DNA of 64,000 nt from Carposina sasakii (taxonomy: Eukaryota; Arthropoda; Insecta; Lepidoptera; Carposinidae). This document shows, one piece after another, positions 22,655 through 34,296 of the stretch (positions are counted from its first letter, which is position 1; each line of letters starts with the position of its first letter). Under the pieces are notes generated by a model that was given only the letters and a program-made list of their open reading frames with translations, was not told where the DNA came from and did not search any database. The position numbers and the translations under genes were made by a program. Location: NCBI GenBank assembly GCA_014607495.2, contig CP053154.1, positions 12,276,001 through 12,340,000 of the forward strand, read 5' to 3'.

Positions 22655-22740
22655 TGATTATTTGACTCTTACGACATGCATAGAAGGAAATACAGGGGAT
22701 ATACCTATATGCTAGTGAAGCCCCGCATCAGCATAAGAAA
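22655..22740 (-). repeat. Fragment of repeat family Q
   Basis: GACTCTTACGACATGCATAG and CTAGTGAAGCCCCGCATCAG are reversed counterparts of blocks at 8428-8625. Confidence 0.55.
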
Positions 22741-22827
22741 AAAAAAAAAATATATATATATCAATCTAAGTACAACCGTATTTCGCCATTGAACACAGAT
22801 TACATCTCGCCAGATCCTATCACTATT

Positions 22828-23180
22828 TTTATTTATTTATTTACTCTTAGGGAAGATTTACAGCAGTATAATAACAATAACTTAAAGAATATCCATACTA
22901 TGCCAATTACGATAAACATATACCTAATATAACTAATATAAGACACTTGAATAAAAAGACTATTTTTCCGCACGATAGGAAGAAAGAAGAAAAAAAAAGT
23001 AAGAAGAGGTTCAAGGTCTGCAGGAGCATGTACACTGGTGTTGATGCATATTAAAGTAATTCTTTGTTAATGTTTGTCTAACGGTAGAAGTACTGGTATG
23101 GAACAGATCTAAGTCAAGATGCACTGAGCTTTGATCGATCTAGCTGCACGGTTCATACAGCGTTCTGTCGATATTTAGTT
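22828..23180 (-). mobile_element. Probable LINE 3' end with (AAAT)n tail
   Basis: A run of TTTATTTATTTATTTA at the left edge, followed by about 350 bases without + strand coding, resembles the tail and 3' region of a - strand LINE as at 4866. No clear coding part was recognised. Confidence 0.35.
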
Positions 23181-23815
23181 TAGAGAAGGGTACACGATCG
23201 GTCTATGTCTGAGACTTAGATGATTAGTTCTTAAATGTATATTCGATAGTAGATCTGGACTGTCAATTATAAATATTATCCGGCACGATAATACTATGGC
23301 GCGGCTTAACGCGACACTTATTGCCAAAATAAATCATGTACGGCCCAAACACGACATTGTTTATGTTATGGTCGAAAGTACTTGTCTTCAGGACTTTGCT
23401 GGAACATTTATGGATTTTGTTATAACAATTACGGATTTTTTTCCAGAATTTAAAAAATTTTTGTATGTGTGTCCATTAAAAAAGTGGAAATGTGAAAACT
23501 TATTAGTAAATTGCCAATAGAGTATCGGGCTATAGTGTGTTATGTGCGTATCTACTATAATTTGAAGGTCTAGGGGCCTTACTAATAAAAAGTTTTAAGC
23601 TAGGTATAAGTTATACACTTATCATGAAGTCATGTAGGTATAATAGGGATGTAACTATATGCGCGGTTTATTAGTAGCTCAGTAGATAAATAGATAGAAT
23701 AGTCTCTATTGCACTACACAATAGTGAACTTAATGCTTTTCAATGTACCTACCAGTTAACCATTTAATTTAATCCTAGACTATATATAATGCGGTTGCAG
23801 AACTTGCACGGCTTA
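23181..23815. other. No recognised gene
   Basis: The 74-residue open frame at 23296-23520 (+) has no recognisable domain, no upstream splice signal and no downstream partner. Confidence 0.35.
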
Positions 23816-24037
23816 AAGGCTCGAGCACACCGGATGCGTATGCGTGCACGTAAGCGTAGACGTACACGTATCTCTGAGTTTAATGTATAGAACTGTCACC
23901 GCTTGTCGTCTATGCTTACGTCTACGCATACGCATTCGGTCTGCCCATGCCTATACAGTTCCATACATTACAACTCAGAGGTACGTATACGTCTACGCTT
24001 ACGTGCCACGCACACGCATCCGGTGTGCTCGAGCCTT
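23816..24037. mobile_element. Palindromic MITE, family D
   Basis: The left end AAGGCTCGAGCACACCGG and the right end CCGGTGTGCTCGAGCCTT are exact reverse complements, and similarity continues through GCGTATGCGTG and CGTAAGCGTAGACGTA. TTAA overlaps both ends, which would fit a piggyBac-type target, but the second copy at 52860 lacks it. The open frame at 23844-24050 reads across the palindrome and is not a gene. Confidence 0.85.
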
Positions 24038-24980
24038 AAAACAGACGTAGAGCGGGTGTAATTCAAAATATATTTATCTAAACGTTATCCGCTTTTCATA
24101 ATACTGTCTAAAGATTAAGCTGGCAATAGGTATCGCCGCTCCTTTTGCTCGTGCCTAACTTACAGCCAATTTCTATAACTGATCTTGAGAGCTTTTTTGC
24201 ATATGTCAGATTTAATCTTCAATTGTTTTCATACAAAATTTCAAATTAGGAATAAAAACTTCGACATTATTTTTGATCTCTCGTATTGAAATTGCCGTTA
24301 GACACAAAGCAAAAACCCAAGACATGTAGCCACGCGTCACAAATATTGCAGTTTCTTGTAGTGTTTTAGATTTTTAAAAAGTACTAACCACTAGTCCTTC
24401 GAATCGGATTTCAACCAGCGACTTATTGAGAAAAATATTTTGAGAACTTAAATAAAACTACCCGACCATAAATATTCTAGTAGTCACATTATTAATCGGT
24501 CAATTCTGTTTATATGATCGACAGATCCAATTCAGAAGATTATGTATGTTTCCGACCGTAAAAGCGGTCCAAACCGTAAACTTTACGGCGTTTCCAATCC
24601 GCTGTAAAACCGTTCGTACGATGAATTGCTTGTATTACAGGACGTGAATGTCTAGAATAACTCGGTTTTACAGATAGTATTTTATCTAGAATTAGGGATC
24701 CGCCCTTATTTCGCATCGGTATTTGTTTTTTACTACACCATGTAGTATTTATTATGGCACATTTTACAAGTAAAATTTTTAAATTTTACAATATTTCGTA
24801 TATTTCCATGTTAATCCTAAACTAAGTTTATCTTTAACATCTGACATCGCTACAATAAACGTAGCTGTAGAATCTCGTTAGTAATCTTGCCGGTTCTGGC
24901 TAACCCAATTTTGGAAATACAGCTGTATAATATACATAAAAAATAAATAAATATTATGTAAAATATGTAACTGTATGTTT
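24038..24980. other. No recognised feature
   Basis: No frame or repeat terminus is recognised. Confidence 0.4.
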
Positions 24981-25141
24981 AGTTTTATAGCATTTCTCGT
25001 TCTTATAAGTGATCCGTTACATTTTTATTATATGATGCTGCCTTTACATTTTATTTTATTATATGATGCTGCCTTTTTATTATATGATGCTGCCTTTTCA
25101 TATGTCTATCATGATCACTTTTATAGCATTTCTCGTTCTTG
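24981..25141 (+). repeat. 21-bp tandem repeat between direct repeats
   Basis: TTATTATATGATGCTGCCTTT occurs at 25025-25045, 25056-25076 and 25077-25097; the last two are perfectly adjacent. Outside them TTTTATAGCATTTCTCGTTC occurs at both 24983-25002 and 25120-25139. Confidence 0.85.
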
Positions 25142-25859
25142 CCAAAGATAGTTCATAGGTGGTAAACCTATTCGATCTAACTTACAAACATTCAAACCTT
25201 TATCTACCTCTTTGATCTATCAGCATAAATAAATATAATAGCGACAATTTCTCTAGCGTCTAGTAAAGAATTATCCCATTTTCTCTCCGCAACTCTTCGT
25301 AATACCGTTATTACCCAATTTCCAACACTCAAAATAAACCTTTACCATCACCACACAGCCAACATCAAACTCGAAGCCGCAAAATTCAGACGAAGCATCT
25401 AAAATTTCATTAAAAACACAACCCTTTGATCACGACTTCTTTAAACCGGTTCATATCAGTTTAAAGTGGTTCGTTCCAGTTTGAGTGACGTCATGCGGGC
25501 CCATTTAATTACAACGCAAGTTAACTCGTATTAATTTGGCCCGACACGGCATACGTTTCTGATCTGATTTTAATTAAATGGACACTCGTATTACGGGATT
25601 GCACGTACTCAGTTTATGGAATTCAACACGGATTTTCGAAGTAATAATTCATTATCTGGGTTTTATTTTAATGTTTGTTTTTTTGAGGTGTTTAATATTT
25701 TTTTATTGAGTGGTGCTCAATGAACTAATTATTATTTATAATGTCTAGATAGGCAATATGAATGATTCTGACCATCACACTTCAACCTAAACATAAAATT
25801 AGTCCTACCTGTCCCTTTCTCTCTCAGCCATTTATGTTGAGAACAGAGATGCCTACCTG
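25142..25859. other. No recognised feature
   Basis: Nothing recognisable apart from short AT-rich runs. Confidence 0.4.
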
Positions 25860-25983
25860 TGGGGTAAGCACGAACCTTTTTACGCGGCGTAACGCTAGCG
25901 ACTCGCTAAAATCAACAAAATCTATGTGATTTGACAGTTTGACGCTAGCGTTACAGACTATCGAGAGGTTCGTGCTTACCCCA
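25860..25983. mobile_element. 124-bp MITE with perfect 18-bp inverted ends
   Basis: TGGGGTAAGCACGAACCT at the left is matched exactly in reverse at the right, and GTAACGCTAGCG repeats in both arms further in. CTG flanks both sides (25857-25859 and 25984-25986), so a 3-bp target duplication is likely. Confidence 0.9.
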
Positions 25984-26044
25984 CTGACTAAGATTAACTT
26001 TACGTTTAAGTGTGACAGTTAGAATTGACCATAATATAACGTTA

Positions 26045-26260
26045 TAATTGGTACTGGATTGGCCCTGCTTGCAATACCCAAGGTTCTAGGTTTAAATCCA
26101 GATTTTTTTTTAAATTGGAAGCTTAATGCGTGTTGTCTCCCCACCGCATATATCATGTCGATAGCGATACTATTATCCCGGTAAATGCAAATATTTACTT
26201 TTGAATGTTTGTTTCCGATTGGTTGATGATCCCATTTTTATTTGTTGTTATATCCATTGC
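26045..26260 (+). mobile_element. Diverged tRNA-derived SINE, family 1
   Basis: An A-box-like TGGTACTGGATTGG, a B-box-like CTAGGTTTAAATCC and the downstream blocks AATGTTTGTTTCCGATTGG and ATATCCATTGCC follow the order of 2492-2757. An unrelated stretch separates head and body. Confidence 0.5.
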
Positions 26261-26321
26261 CTTCTAAGCACAATAAAAACATAGGTTCGAAATTGTGTAC
26301 CTAATATATTATGTATCATTT

Positions 26322-26500
26322 ATTTACATTCATCATTATAATCAATAACCCCACACTCACCTACTACTGGGTATACCTATACCCCTAGGCCTATTCCCCA
26401 CTATGTCATCCGCTCCGGTCCCGTGCCTTCCGCTTCCCTGCCTGCTGGCTATGGCGGTGAAGTCGTCTGATCATCTCGTAATCTGTCTACCTAGGCGTTT
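26322..26500 (-). mobile_element. RTE-type LINE 3' fragment
   Basis: The + strand starts CATTCATCATTATAATC and contains CTACTACTGGGTATACC and AGGCCTATTCCCC, a diverged form of the reversed RTE-like 3' end in the SINE-like family at 7661. Beyond this it holds GTGCCTTCCGCTTCC and GTCGTCTGATCATCTCG, which on the - strand resemble the part of an RTE ORF just before its C-terminus. All frames are broken. Confidence 0.45.
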
Positions 26501-26828
26501 TGCGATTAATTGACAAATGTCTCCTTTTGGCTACAACATTTCGGGAACGCGGCTGTGGGTATATATAGATAGATAAAATTATTTATTGTACTACAAAAAA
26601 CATTATGTACAAGGGCGAGCTTAATACCATTCTCTATGGCATTTAATAAGGCATTCTCTACCATATACAGGGTATTGTTTCGGTAATCGTGTCATGATCT
26701 AACGAAAATCTGAAATAAGTAGTTACTATAGAAAAACAAACATATTTGAATATAATTTTTTTTAAACGAAAAACCGACTTCCTCCTAAAACTCGAGCTTA
26801 CTAAAGTAAAATTTAACTAAAGGGCAAA

Positions 26829-27137
26829 TATATATTGCGTTAAGCCGTGTACGAAGTTTAGAAGGCATAATATTGTCAGATTTATATGTCAGCAAATGAT
26901 TAAATAGGCCACATGACAAAATAGAGAAATGACTAGGCTTCGAAACTTTACGTCTGACAATATATAAGCAACATATAATTACACTTCTTCTTCCTGCCCT
27001 CTTCCCAATCATTTGGGGTCGGCGCAATATGTAGGTACTCTTCTTTCATTCATCCCTATTATCCGTCATCTCGTTATTCTCATGTCTACCTCTTCCTCTA
27101 TAACCATCTTATTTCGGACACGGCTTAACGCAACATA
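26829..27137. repeat. Fold-back candidate with 30-bp imperfect arms
   Basis: TATTGCGTTAAGCCGTGT near 26836 pairs with ACACGGCTTAACGCAACA near 27118. A related GGCTTAACGC block also occurs at about 23303. Arms are about 80% matched, and no target duplication is obvious. Confidence 0.4.
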
Positions 27138-27164
27138 TAATTTCACCACTAAACACAATTATCT

Positions 27165-27235
27165 TCATCTTTATAAGCCTATTGCAGTCCACTACTGGAC
27201 GTAGGCCTCCCCCTGCCATAGGGGGATTTTGTTAC
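27165..27235 (-). mobile_element. 3' fragment of SINE-like/RTE-tailed family
   Basis: TAAGCCTATTGCAGTCCACT and GGACGTAGGCCTCCCCC match the reversed 3' block of the copies at 7661 and 38524; the rest is missing. Confidence 0.65.
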
Positions 27236-27267
27236 TAAAAAGTTCCACTATCTGTTTTTCGGCGGCT

Positions 27268-27675
27268 CCATCATCAGGCCCTCGCTTCCTTTATATTATG
27301 TGTAGCTGACCAAAATTCTCTATAAAAATCTAAAAACGGACTACTCGTGCCTTTTATATTTGAGGATATCCCTAGATTCCTTAGAGATTCCATCATCAGA
27401 TGTTATGTTTTATATGTAGGTGATTAAAACGCTCAGTAAAAGTATAAAAACAGACTACATGTGCCTACAATATTTGAGGATTGCCCTCGATTTCTCCAAG
27501 ATCCCATCAGTAGATTCTGACATGGTGAATATGGGACCAACTTGGAAGCATACCATGACAAACTATAAAAAAAAATTAAATCGGTTCATGAATGACGGAG
27601 TTCTGAGGTAACACACATAAAATAAAAAAAATACAGACGAATTGATAACCTCTCTTTTTTGAAGTCGGTTAAAAA
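27268..27675 (+). repeat. Dispersed repeat with internal tandem units
   Basis: Two units of 122 and 114 bases (27268-27389, 27390-27503) both run from CCATCATCAG through AAAAACGGACTAC or its variant to ATATTTGAGGAT. A partial third follows. The element ends with ACGAATTGATAACCTC and TTGAAGTCGGTTA. The reverse of that end is found at 31431-31475 and, shorter, at about 26775. I associate this repeat with lepidopteran genomes from memory. The open frame at 27420-27611 lies inside it. Confidence 0.7.
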
Positions 27676-28504
27676 TGGAAATAATCATTCCCTCCAGTGC
27701 CAAACACACGTATAACATAAACATGGTCTGGTTGTTAAGAATAATCTCACGTACGCTGCCTTCGGTTACGTATTTAGAATTTCCGAATACCTGTTCGGAT
27801 TTTTCCAGCATTTACCTAAAAAGACACCTGCTTTCGTGGAAATAGGAATGAAAATATGGCCTACGACGCAGTTAAAAAATAGTGAAGTAAATTTCAATAA
27901 AATATCCAAAGCTTTGCAATTGTTATGAGTAAATTCCTGAGTTACTCTGTGTAGCTTTTGGCCAGTTTATTGGTCGATAATCATCGATTGATCGTCAATT
28001 ATTGTAATTTTGAAAGGGGTACATCTAGGAAGATTTGTTAATGTCATTGACAGGTTTTCGAGAACTTGTCCGCTGGCGTAACGTTCTCGAAACCAGCGAA
28101 CAATTTTTCTATTCTCTTTATTTTGTACCTATGGATTTCCGTCAAATATAACAAAACAATCATAACAAACACTTGAAAGGCAATAAGGCGTCCAAACAAA
28201 ACTTTCTCGGGCTTTCAATTAAGTCACAGCAAATACGACCTTTACAAATACACGAGCAAGAATCCGAACTAATAAATAATACTGTGTAGGTACACCCCAT
28301 CCTCATTGTGGTTTACACCAATCAGTATAAGGTTGCACTGTTCGAGAAGCTTACTTCGGTAAAGGTGTATCTGTGCAATTTATTCCGTTACGTAATGTTA
28401 GCAAGTATGAAAAAACCCAATTTATGTACCTGCAAGATACAATATTATTGTAGAATCTAACAATCCCAGATCCCACTTAGTAATAACATGATATTAGATA
28501 TTAA
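27676..28504. other. No gene; interleaved inverted repeats
   Basis: The only structure seen is at 28054-28103, where two short inverted-repeat pairs interlock. The - strand frame at 27563-27811 is not protein-like. Confidence 0.4.
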
Positions 28505-28590
28505 TTATTTAGGTTCAACCGATCTCCCATATACACGCTAGCCCTAAGTAGTTTTTAAGTTATATAAATTTCTACCCCACCTGTACTTGT
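28505..28590 (+). repeat. Second copy of the 524-602 block
   Basis: CAACCGATCTCCCATATACA and CTAGCCCTAAGTAGTTTTTAAG match 524-602 with a few differences. The coding remnant seen upstream of that copy is absent here. Confidence 0.6.
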
Positions 28591-28683
28591 ATATAATAAT
28601 TCATACACCCATTTAGGGTGTAAGTAATTCGAATATCTCAGGTCCTAAAGTCAACCTAACCTACCTGTGTTGCACCCAGCTAT

Positions 28684-28760
28684 ACGGCCTGTTCAGAATA
28701 ACTCGGGAACATTTCCTATTGGATTCGTTACCGGTAGCTAGATGTAGCATTTGAAAGCGG
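28684..28760 (+). repeat. Fragment of repeat family P
   Basis: AATAACTCGGGAACATTTCC and ATTGGATTCGTTACCG are the reversed end blocks of the repeats at 16294 and 32301. Confidence 0.5.
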
Positions 28761-29041
28761 CGATAGGCTCGCCGATATCTGTAATAAATATTTATTTCAG
28801 TCCATTATGTAAATAAATTCTACTAAAAAGTTACCCTAGAACATCATTTTAAGTAGAGGTCGTATTATTACATTGCATTCTACTCGTATAAGCTCGAATC
28901 TGGTATCTCGTCACGACTAAAAGTTTGTGCGATTTCCAAATCGATCTACTTCTTTAAAATATAACAGATTTTTTATATTGATATGGTAACTATTAGATGA
29001 TGTTAGGTTAGCTAATTACATAATATATAATATCTTGACTA

Positions 29042-29350
29042 AGATACATTTATAAAAACACTTCTCCATTAATATAATCCGTTAGGATATGGTTGATCGT
29101 TTCATCTTTAAACATTGTGCTGAGGGATTCAGCTTTGTTTGCCGAGATTTGGCTAGTGTATAGCTATCGGGATGAAAAATAACGTTGCCAATATGTAATT
29201 TAGAAAAGAGATGGTAAAATTCGTCATCCGAGTAATTGACCCGGTGGCTCAGTGGTGAGAGCGCTGGCACGCGTAATGCAGAGGTCGTGGGTTCGATTCC
29301 CACCCGGGTGAGGAATTTTTCCATTTCTTTATTAATAATTTTATAATTAC
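29042..29350 (+). mobile_element. SINE-like family 3 with 3' tRNA-like module
   Basis: A body of about 195 bases (blocks ATATGGTTGATCGTTTCATC, TGAGGGATTCAGCTTTG and CGAGATTTGGCTAGTG) precedes a tRNA-like module at 29239-29309, followed by about 40 T/A-rich bases. Other copies: 56034-56295, 42991-43095, 20900-21003 and 21096-21166. In all copies the body is upstream of the tRNA-like part, the opposite of ordinary tRNA-SINEs. Confidence 0.8.
29239..29309 (+). other. tRNA-Thr-like module within the SINE
   Basis: ACCCGG and CCGGGT can form the acceptor stem, GGCTCAGTGGTGAGAGC forms a D arm, and GTGGGTTCGATTCCCAC forms a perfect T arm with B box. The anticodon region (CACGCGTAATGC) does not form a proper stem but suggests descent from a CGT-anticodon tRNA-Thr. 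It belongs to a repeat and is unlikely to be a working tRNA gene. Confidence 0.7.
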
Positions 29351-30692
29351 ATAATACTTAAGAATAAAGCTCAAATTTTTACGGTAGAAGAACTGAGTTG
29401 CGTGACTTGTTTGTTATACAAGTTTAATTTTTGGATGGCACAAAGTAAAGTTATCTTTTTAATGTGAAATATCATCACATCACGTCGTTGCGCTACACGT
29501 ATTACCGAAGCTCATAATAAAGGTCATAAAATATCTCTCACTCCATGAAGACCATATGAAGACACTTTTGTGTGACTTCAGCAAGTGACGTGGACCAATG
29601 TCTATTTGACAGGGATTGAAGGAGGTGTGGCAAACTTTTTAACCACTCTGTTTATACTTTAGTATCTGACTCATTTCTTACAATGTGGCGCCATGGCCGT
29701 GTTTTATATGGATTGATTGTTAAATATGGACTGAAAAAGTTTTTCAATTGCAACTACATACAGTGTATAACATTGCCTCTTTTCTTGACTTAATAATTGA
29801 ATAAAACAGCAAAATAAATACTTTTATACGTACTTCTCGACCGTTACTTTATATATGGTTTGCTGCTCTATAAATATGTATAAAGGATGCATGTAGAGAA
29901 ACCACACGATTTCGTCCAATCGGTCGAGCTATAGGTATATAATTTTTTGTGAGATTAAAACGTGTTCACCAATAAGTAGGTATTTACTTTATTTATTATT
30001 ATATTATTTTATACATAGAAGAAAGCTACAGATTAAAAATAATAAAATATAAAAAAATCTCTGCAGATTGAAATTAAAATGATATTATCTGCTATTGTTT
30101 TTTAAAAATAACAATTAAATATTAATTAATTAATATACTTACTGCTGTAACACGTGTGCTTGCTACTAAATTAAAATTAATGAGGGATTTTCTTGACTAA
30201 TTAATTGACTAATTCAACAAAAACTACATTTACACGTTTACCAGGCTTGATAAAAAAATTGTCCTTGATATTTTATCATTTGTTTCCAATAGTAGACACG
30301 TGATTCTGGGTAAATACTGCAACTTTTTACTACCTTAATGACTGGTGTTTATCAGCCACCATACCCTACTCGTATATCTTCCTCTGATCCCTAATGACCA
30401 ATAGCTTAGAAGTTGCGCCTGACACAATACGAGTATGACAAAATATTTTTTAAAATCAGAATTTACGAATTTCGATAAGCCTACCAGCCCAGCCTTTACA
30501 AAATTCTAACGAACGTGTTACACAACATTTAGCTAACAAAGGGAGTGTTGCATTCTAAATGCTGTTTGTGGATCGCGCAAAAACGTACATTGCCCTATAT
30601 GTATCTACCTATATGTGTTATTTAATCCGCTTTGGTGCCTTTTTAGATTTTGACCTATATTCTAAACGCTGTTACTTGTTTTGTTATAAGTC
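29351..30692. other. No recognised feature
   Basis: AT-rich sequence with no convincing frame or repeat. Confidence 0.4.
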
Positions 30693-30750
30693 CTGTGCTG
30701 ATGCGGGGCTTCACTAGAATACCTTATGGTAAGAGTCGACTGAGAAACTA
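30693..30750 (+). repeat. Fragment of repeat family Q
   Basis: GTGCTGATGCGGGGCTTCAC and TAGAAT followed by GAGTCGACTGAG match the 5' part of the copies at 8428 and 61845. Confidence 0.5.
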
Positions 30751-32300
30751 AGGTGATTTCTCACATGGCGATAAAAGCGATGGCGAGGCAACTTGCCTCT
30801 GATCATCAACATCTGCCTACCCCCCTTTTGTAAACGAAGCCTTGTGTACTCTGAAGAATTCTATTTTTAGTGGTAACATAGGTACCTTCTGTGTTTACGT
30901 ATATTTGTGTGATTGTTGGTGCCGCAAGTGGAACCTAAACTGTGCCATTTTGTATTTGCTAAATGTCTTTTTAATGAGAAAGTCTGAAGAGAAATGTACA
31001 TTGCGCATTTCACATAAAATGCATTTCTTGGATAGTGGTGCAGTGGGTAGATATTTATAATTTGTTGAATGCATTTTATACAAACAAATTATTCACAAAT
31101 GACTAGCAACATATCTTATTCTAAATCATCAAAATTTTAAATTTCATATTTCTAAATAAAAATAAGGTAATATGGATTTTTTTATTATTATTACGATATG
31201 TTACATTGTTCTCGCCATTGTAAATTATTCCTAAAATAAAATTAATATATTTTAAATTTATGTGTGTATAAAAAATAATAAAGAACTTATCGATAGTTTC
31301 ATTATAGTATTGCAATTTAATACATAGTAGGTATAGTAAAACCTAAACTTTCATGTTTAAGGTACAAGACTTATTCAGTAAAGTCGCTTTTATTCATTTC
31401 ACACCACACAATAAAGTTAATTTAATTTGTTAACCGACTTCAAAAAATGAGGAGGTTCTCAATTCGTCTGTATGTATAATATTTTTTTCTTTGAACAACA
31501 AAACAAATTTAAATTAAATAAGAAAACAGAATTTAAATTAAAATCGCGGTGACTTACACTACAATGAAAGCCTACCAAAATTTTATACGCTCGCCAGCGA
31601 GCTAAAGTTTTAAGGAAACTCACAAAATCAATTATGAATCCAAGAATTTTGTGACAATGATTTTCGTTTAAAGTTACAAATTCGAAGTTAGTAAGACGGT
31701 CCTGTCGTATTTTAATTGAATAGGGTATATGCATGAATTTTTTTTATTTCATTTTTATATTCTACGTAAAAAATGAATAAAGTTTGCCTCTGGAATGGCA
31801 TATCTAACTGACCATTTTGAATTTACAGCAATTCGAAAAATACAAGCCGGCAAAATGTTTCTGAAACGCTCCGTTAGCTCCATATTAAAATCAAAGACTT
31901 TGACGTCATAATAGACAGCCGTCTCAAATTAGTATGGGGAAAAAATGCAATCTTATTTTATAAACGTAATATTTGATATTTTGTGTATTGTTGTCAATAA
32001 AAATTGTTTATTAATAGGTGCAAATATTAATAAAGTATTTATTAAATCAATGAGATAATTCAAAATATGGGTAAAATTGTATGTTTTGACTTTTTTGTTG
32101 TAAAATTTTTTTCGTAAAATTTTTCAAACTTTTAAACTCATGTAACTTTGGTATTTACTAACCGATTGATGTTATTTTTGCACTTATTCGGTTTGTATTT
32201 GTAATATCTTTCGAATAAAATATTAAAAAAACTGTTTTCGTGTCAGACGCATGTTCCCTATTGTCAAACCATCCATGAATATCTGGCACAAAAGAGACGT
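30751..32300. other. No gene; one repeat end
   Basis: The block at 31431-31475 (TTAACCGACTTCAAAAAATG and on) is the reversed end of the repeat at 27268-27675. The frames at 30842-31060 (+), 30895-31083 (-) and 31459-31734 (-) are not recognisable as proteins. Confidence 0.4.
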
Positions 32301-32498
32301 ACATATATACATACATTTGTAAAGTCGCGCCCATTATCCCCCAAAGAGGTTGGGCTAAAGTGTGTAAATTTTTCACCAGTTAGCCTATTAAGGCCCACAA
32401 ATACGAGTAGGTACTACGATCGACAACGAATCCAATAGGAAATATTTCCGTGCCATTCTAAATAGGTACTATAACCTATTTAGCGTCAATTCCTTGAT
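32301..32498 (-). repeat. Short retroposon with (TATG)n tail, family P
   Basis: ACATATATACATACATTTG at the left, GTGTGTAAATTTTTCACC in the body and AATCCAATAGGAAATATTTC towards the far end match the copy at 16294-16523. Confidence 0.7.
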
Positions 32499-32677
32499 CG
32501 TGCACCACCAGGTAAGGTTGATTTATAGTGTCCTAAGTGTATTATGTTAGTTTTTTTAGTAGACGGATATTAGTTAGTCGAATCCTCTTACACCAACGTA
32601 CCTCAATAAAAAGAACTACAGAAGCAAGCCATAGTAATCTGTAAAGTATTATACAACTAAATGCAGATGTATTCCTG

Positions 32678-32828
32678 TGCTGATCACCAGAATAAGTCAG
32701 CTACGTCCCCTTCTGTGCATGTCGTAGGAGTCGACCAAGGAACTCGGGCATTCTCTCAGGCGATAAGCTAGCAACTAGTTACTGATCTTTAACATCTGAT
32801 CCCGCTACGAATATGTATGAAAAACAAT
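32678..32828 (+). repeat. Repeat family Q
   Basis: CAGCTACGTCCCCTTCTGTG, GAGTCGACCAAGGAACTCGG and GGCGATAAGCTAGCAACTAG repeat the order seen at 8428 and 50571. Confidence 0.65.
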
Positions 32829-32839
32829 TAAATTATAGG

Positions 32840-33018
32840 TACATACATTCCGTACATTGATATAAGCGACCTATTTTAGTTTGTCGCTAATTACAGTTTT
32901 GCTTCAATAGGTAGGTAAAGGGCCAAATAGATCCTTGGGCAGTCAGGAGTGTGTTGCTTCAGTCTTGTTTGCAGTCAAGACCATATTTTTAGCAAGACCA
33001 AGACCAAGACTGAGTAAA
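32840..33018 (+). repeat. Repeat family R with CAAGAC units
   Basis: ACATTCCGTACATTGATATAAG and ACCTATTTTAGTTTGTCG lead into AGCAAGACCAAGACCAAGAC. The same leader and a longer CAAGAC array occur at 36263-36401. Confidence 0.6.
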
Positions 33019-33959
33019 CTAGACTGCGTTTTTCTGCATAGCCTGCACATAGACGCTTGCGTCTTGCAGCTAGGACTTAGCGCTATTTCACGGAGTAGTT
33101 AGGTGTAACAGTAATCGGTGTATAGGTAGGTACGCTTAGGAATTCTATGAGACGCAAAAAACTGTATCAAAGAATATAAACAACTAGGACCTATGCGCAT
33201 TGCGACTAATACCATAAACATAGCGAATAAAAAAAAATCTATTAAAAAAATTCTGAGTGCATGCATAGTTATGTTTTAACCATCGGCACTTTGATAATGC
33301 GGCATCAAAGGTTTTGTACTTACTTCTCAAAGAAATTTGCCGCTTTTCGGAAGTACATGGTTATAGAACTACGATACACGCGCCGGCGGCTTCTTTTGAA
33401 ATGGCTAAAACAATCGTTGCCGCCACGCCGAAATCATAACATTTGACACTATTTGATTGCCGCCATAGGGCGTAGGTATACTCTAAAATGAATTACACAC
33501 CCTGTGCTTCGACTTTTTTTTTTACTTTCTCGTTGTTTTCTAAAAACGTATTTATTTATTGAGGAATACACAATTGTTACACTTTTACATGATTGAGTTT
33601 TTCGAAATATCATACAAACTGCCTGGTAGTGCCACATATTGAATTACGAAACACAGCAAGGAAACATCTAATACTAGTCAAAACATTTCAAAAAATTAAT
33701 CTACAAGCTTTTTAAACGCATGGACAGGTATATTTTTTTAACAGGTTTTATCCACTACACGACAAAAACAAGTAATATTTTTGATATGGTGTTTTCACCG
33801 ACATATTAAGTATAACATACATATAAACACCTAAATCATAACAAAAAATTTTGGTAAATAAGAGGCGAACCTTGAATATCAAATACCCAATTACGGATCT
33901 GATTTAACAACCTCCTCCTCTTATTCACTTGTAGCAAATAATCTGTTATTATTTTGTTT
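33019..33959. other. No recognised feature
   Basis: Nothing recognisable; the frames at 33261-33446 (+) and 33449-33637 (-) are not protein-like. Confidence 0.4.
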
Positions 33960-34296
33960 CAGTCGGAAAACAGCAGTGACAACATCACGACAGCTACAGT
34001 TGATTGGGTGGTGAAAAAATATCTTCCCTTCTCATTTTTCGATACGAAGTTCTACACAAGTATATTTTCGACGTATTTGCGCAGCTAATATGGTGTTTCC
34101 TAAGACCACGGGGGTATCTTACTGGAGCACTGATCCTGAGAAGGAAAGTCAAAGAGCGATTTGAAGAGCTCCAATTGAATCTCAAGGAACGACTTCAACA
34201 ATTATCATCTAAAATGTCGTTTACCATTGATGGGTCGGACGTCAATTGCTGGTAGGAGTTACTACGCCTGGGTTACTATTCATTATCTCTATTGAG

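Noticed and set aside
23844..24050. A Val/Tyr-rich + strand protein, matched by a - strand frame at 52841-53056
   Set aside because: Both frames come from reading through the palindromic family D MITE.
25025..25097. CRISPR-like regularly spaced repeats
   Set aside because: There are only three units, two of them directly adjacent without a spacer, in a eukaryotic repeat-rich context.
29239..29309. A working tRNA-Thr gene
   Set aside because: The anticodon stem does not pair well, and the module with its upstream body is repeated at four other places, so it belongs to a retroposon.
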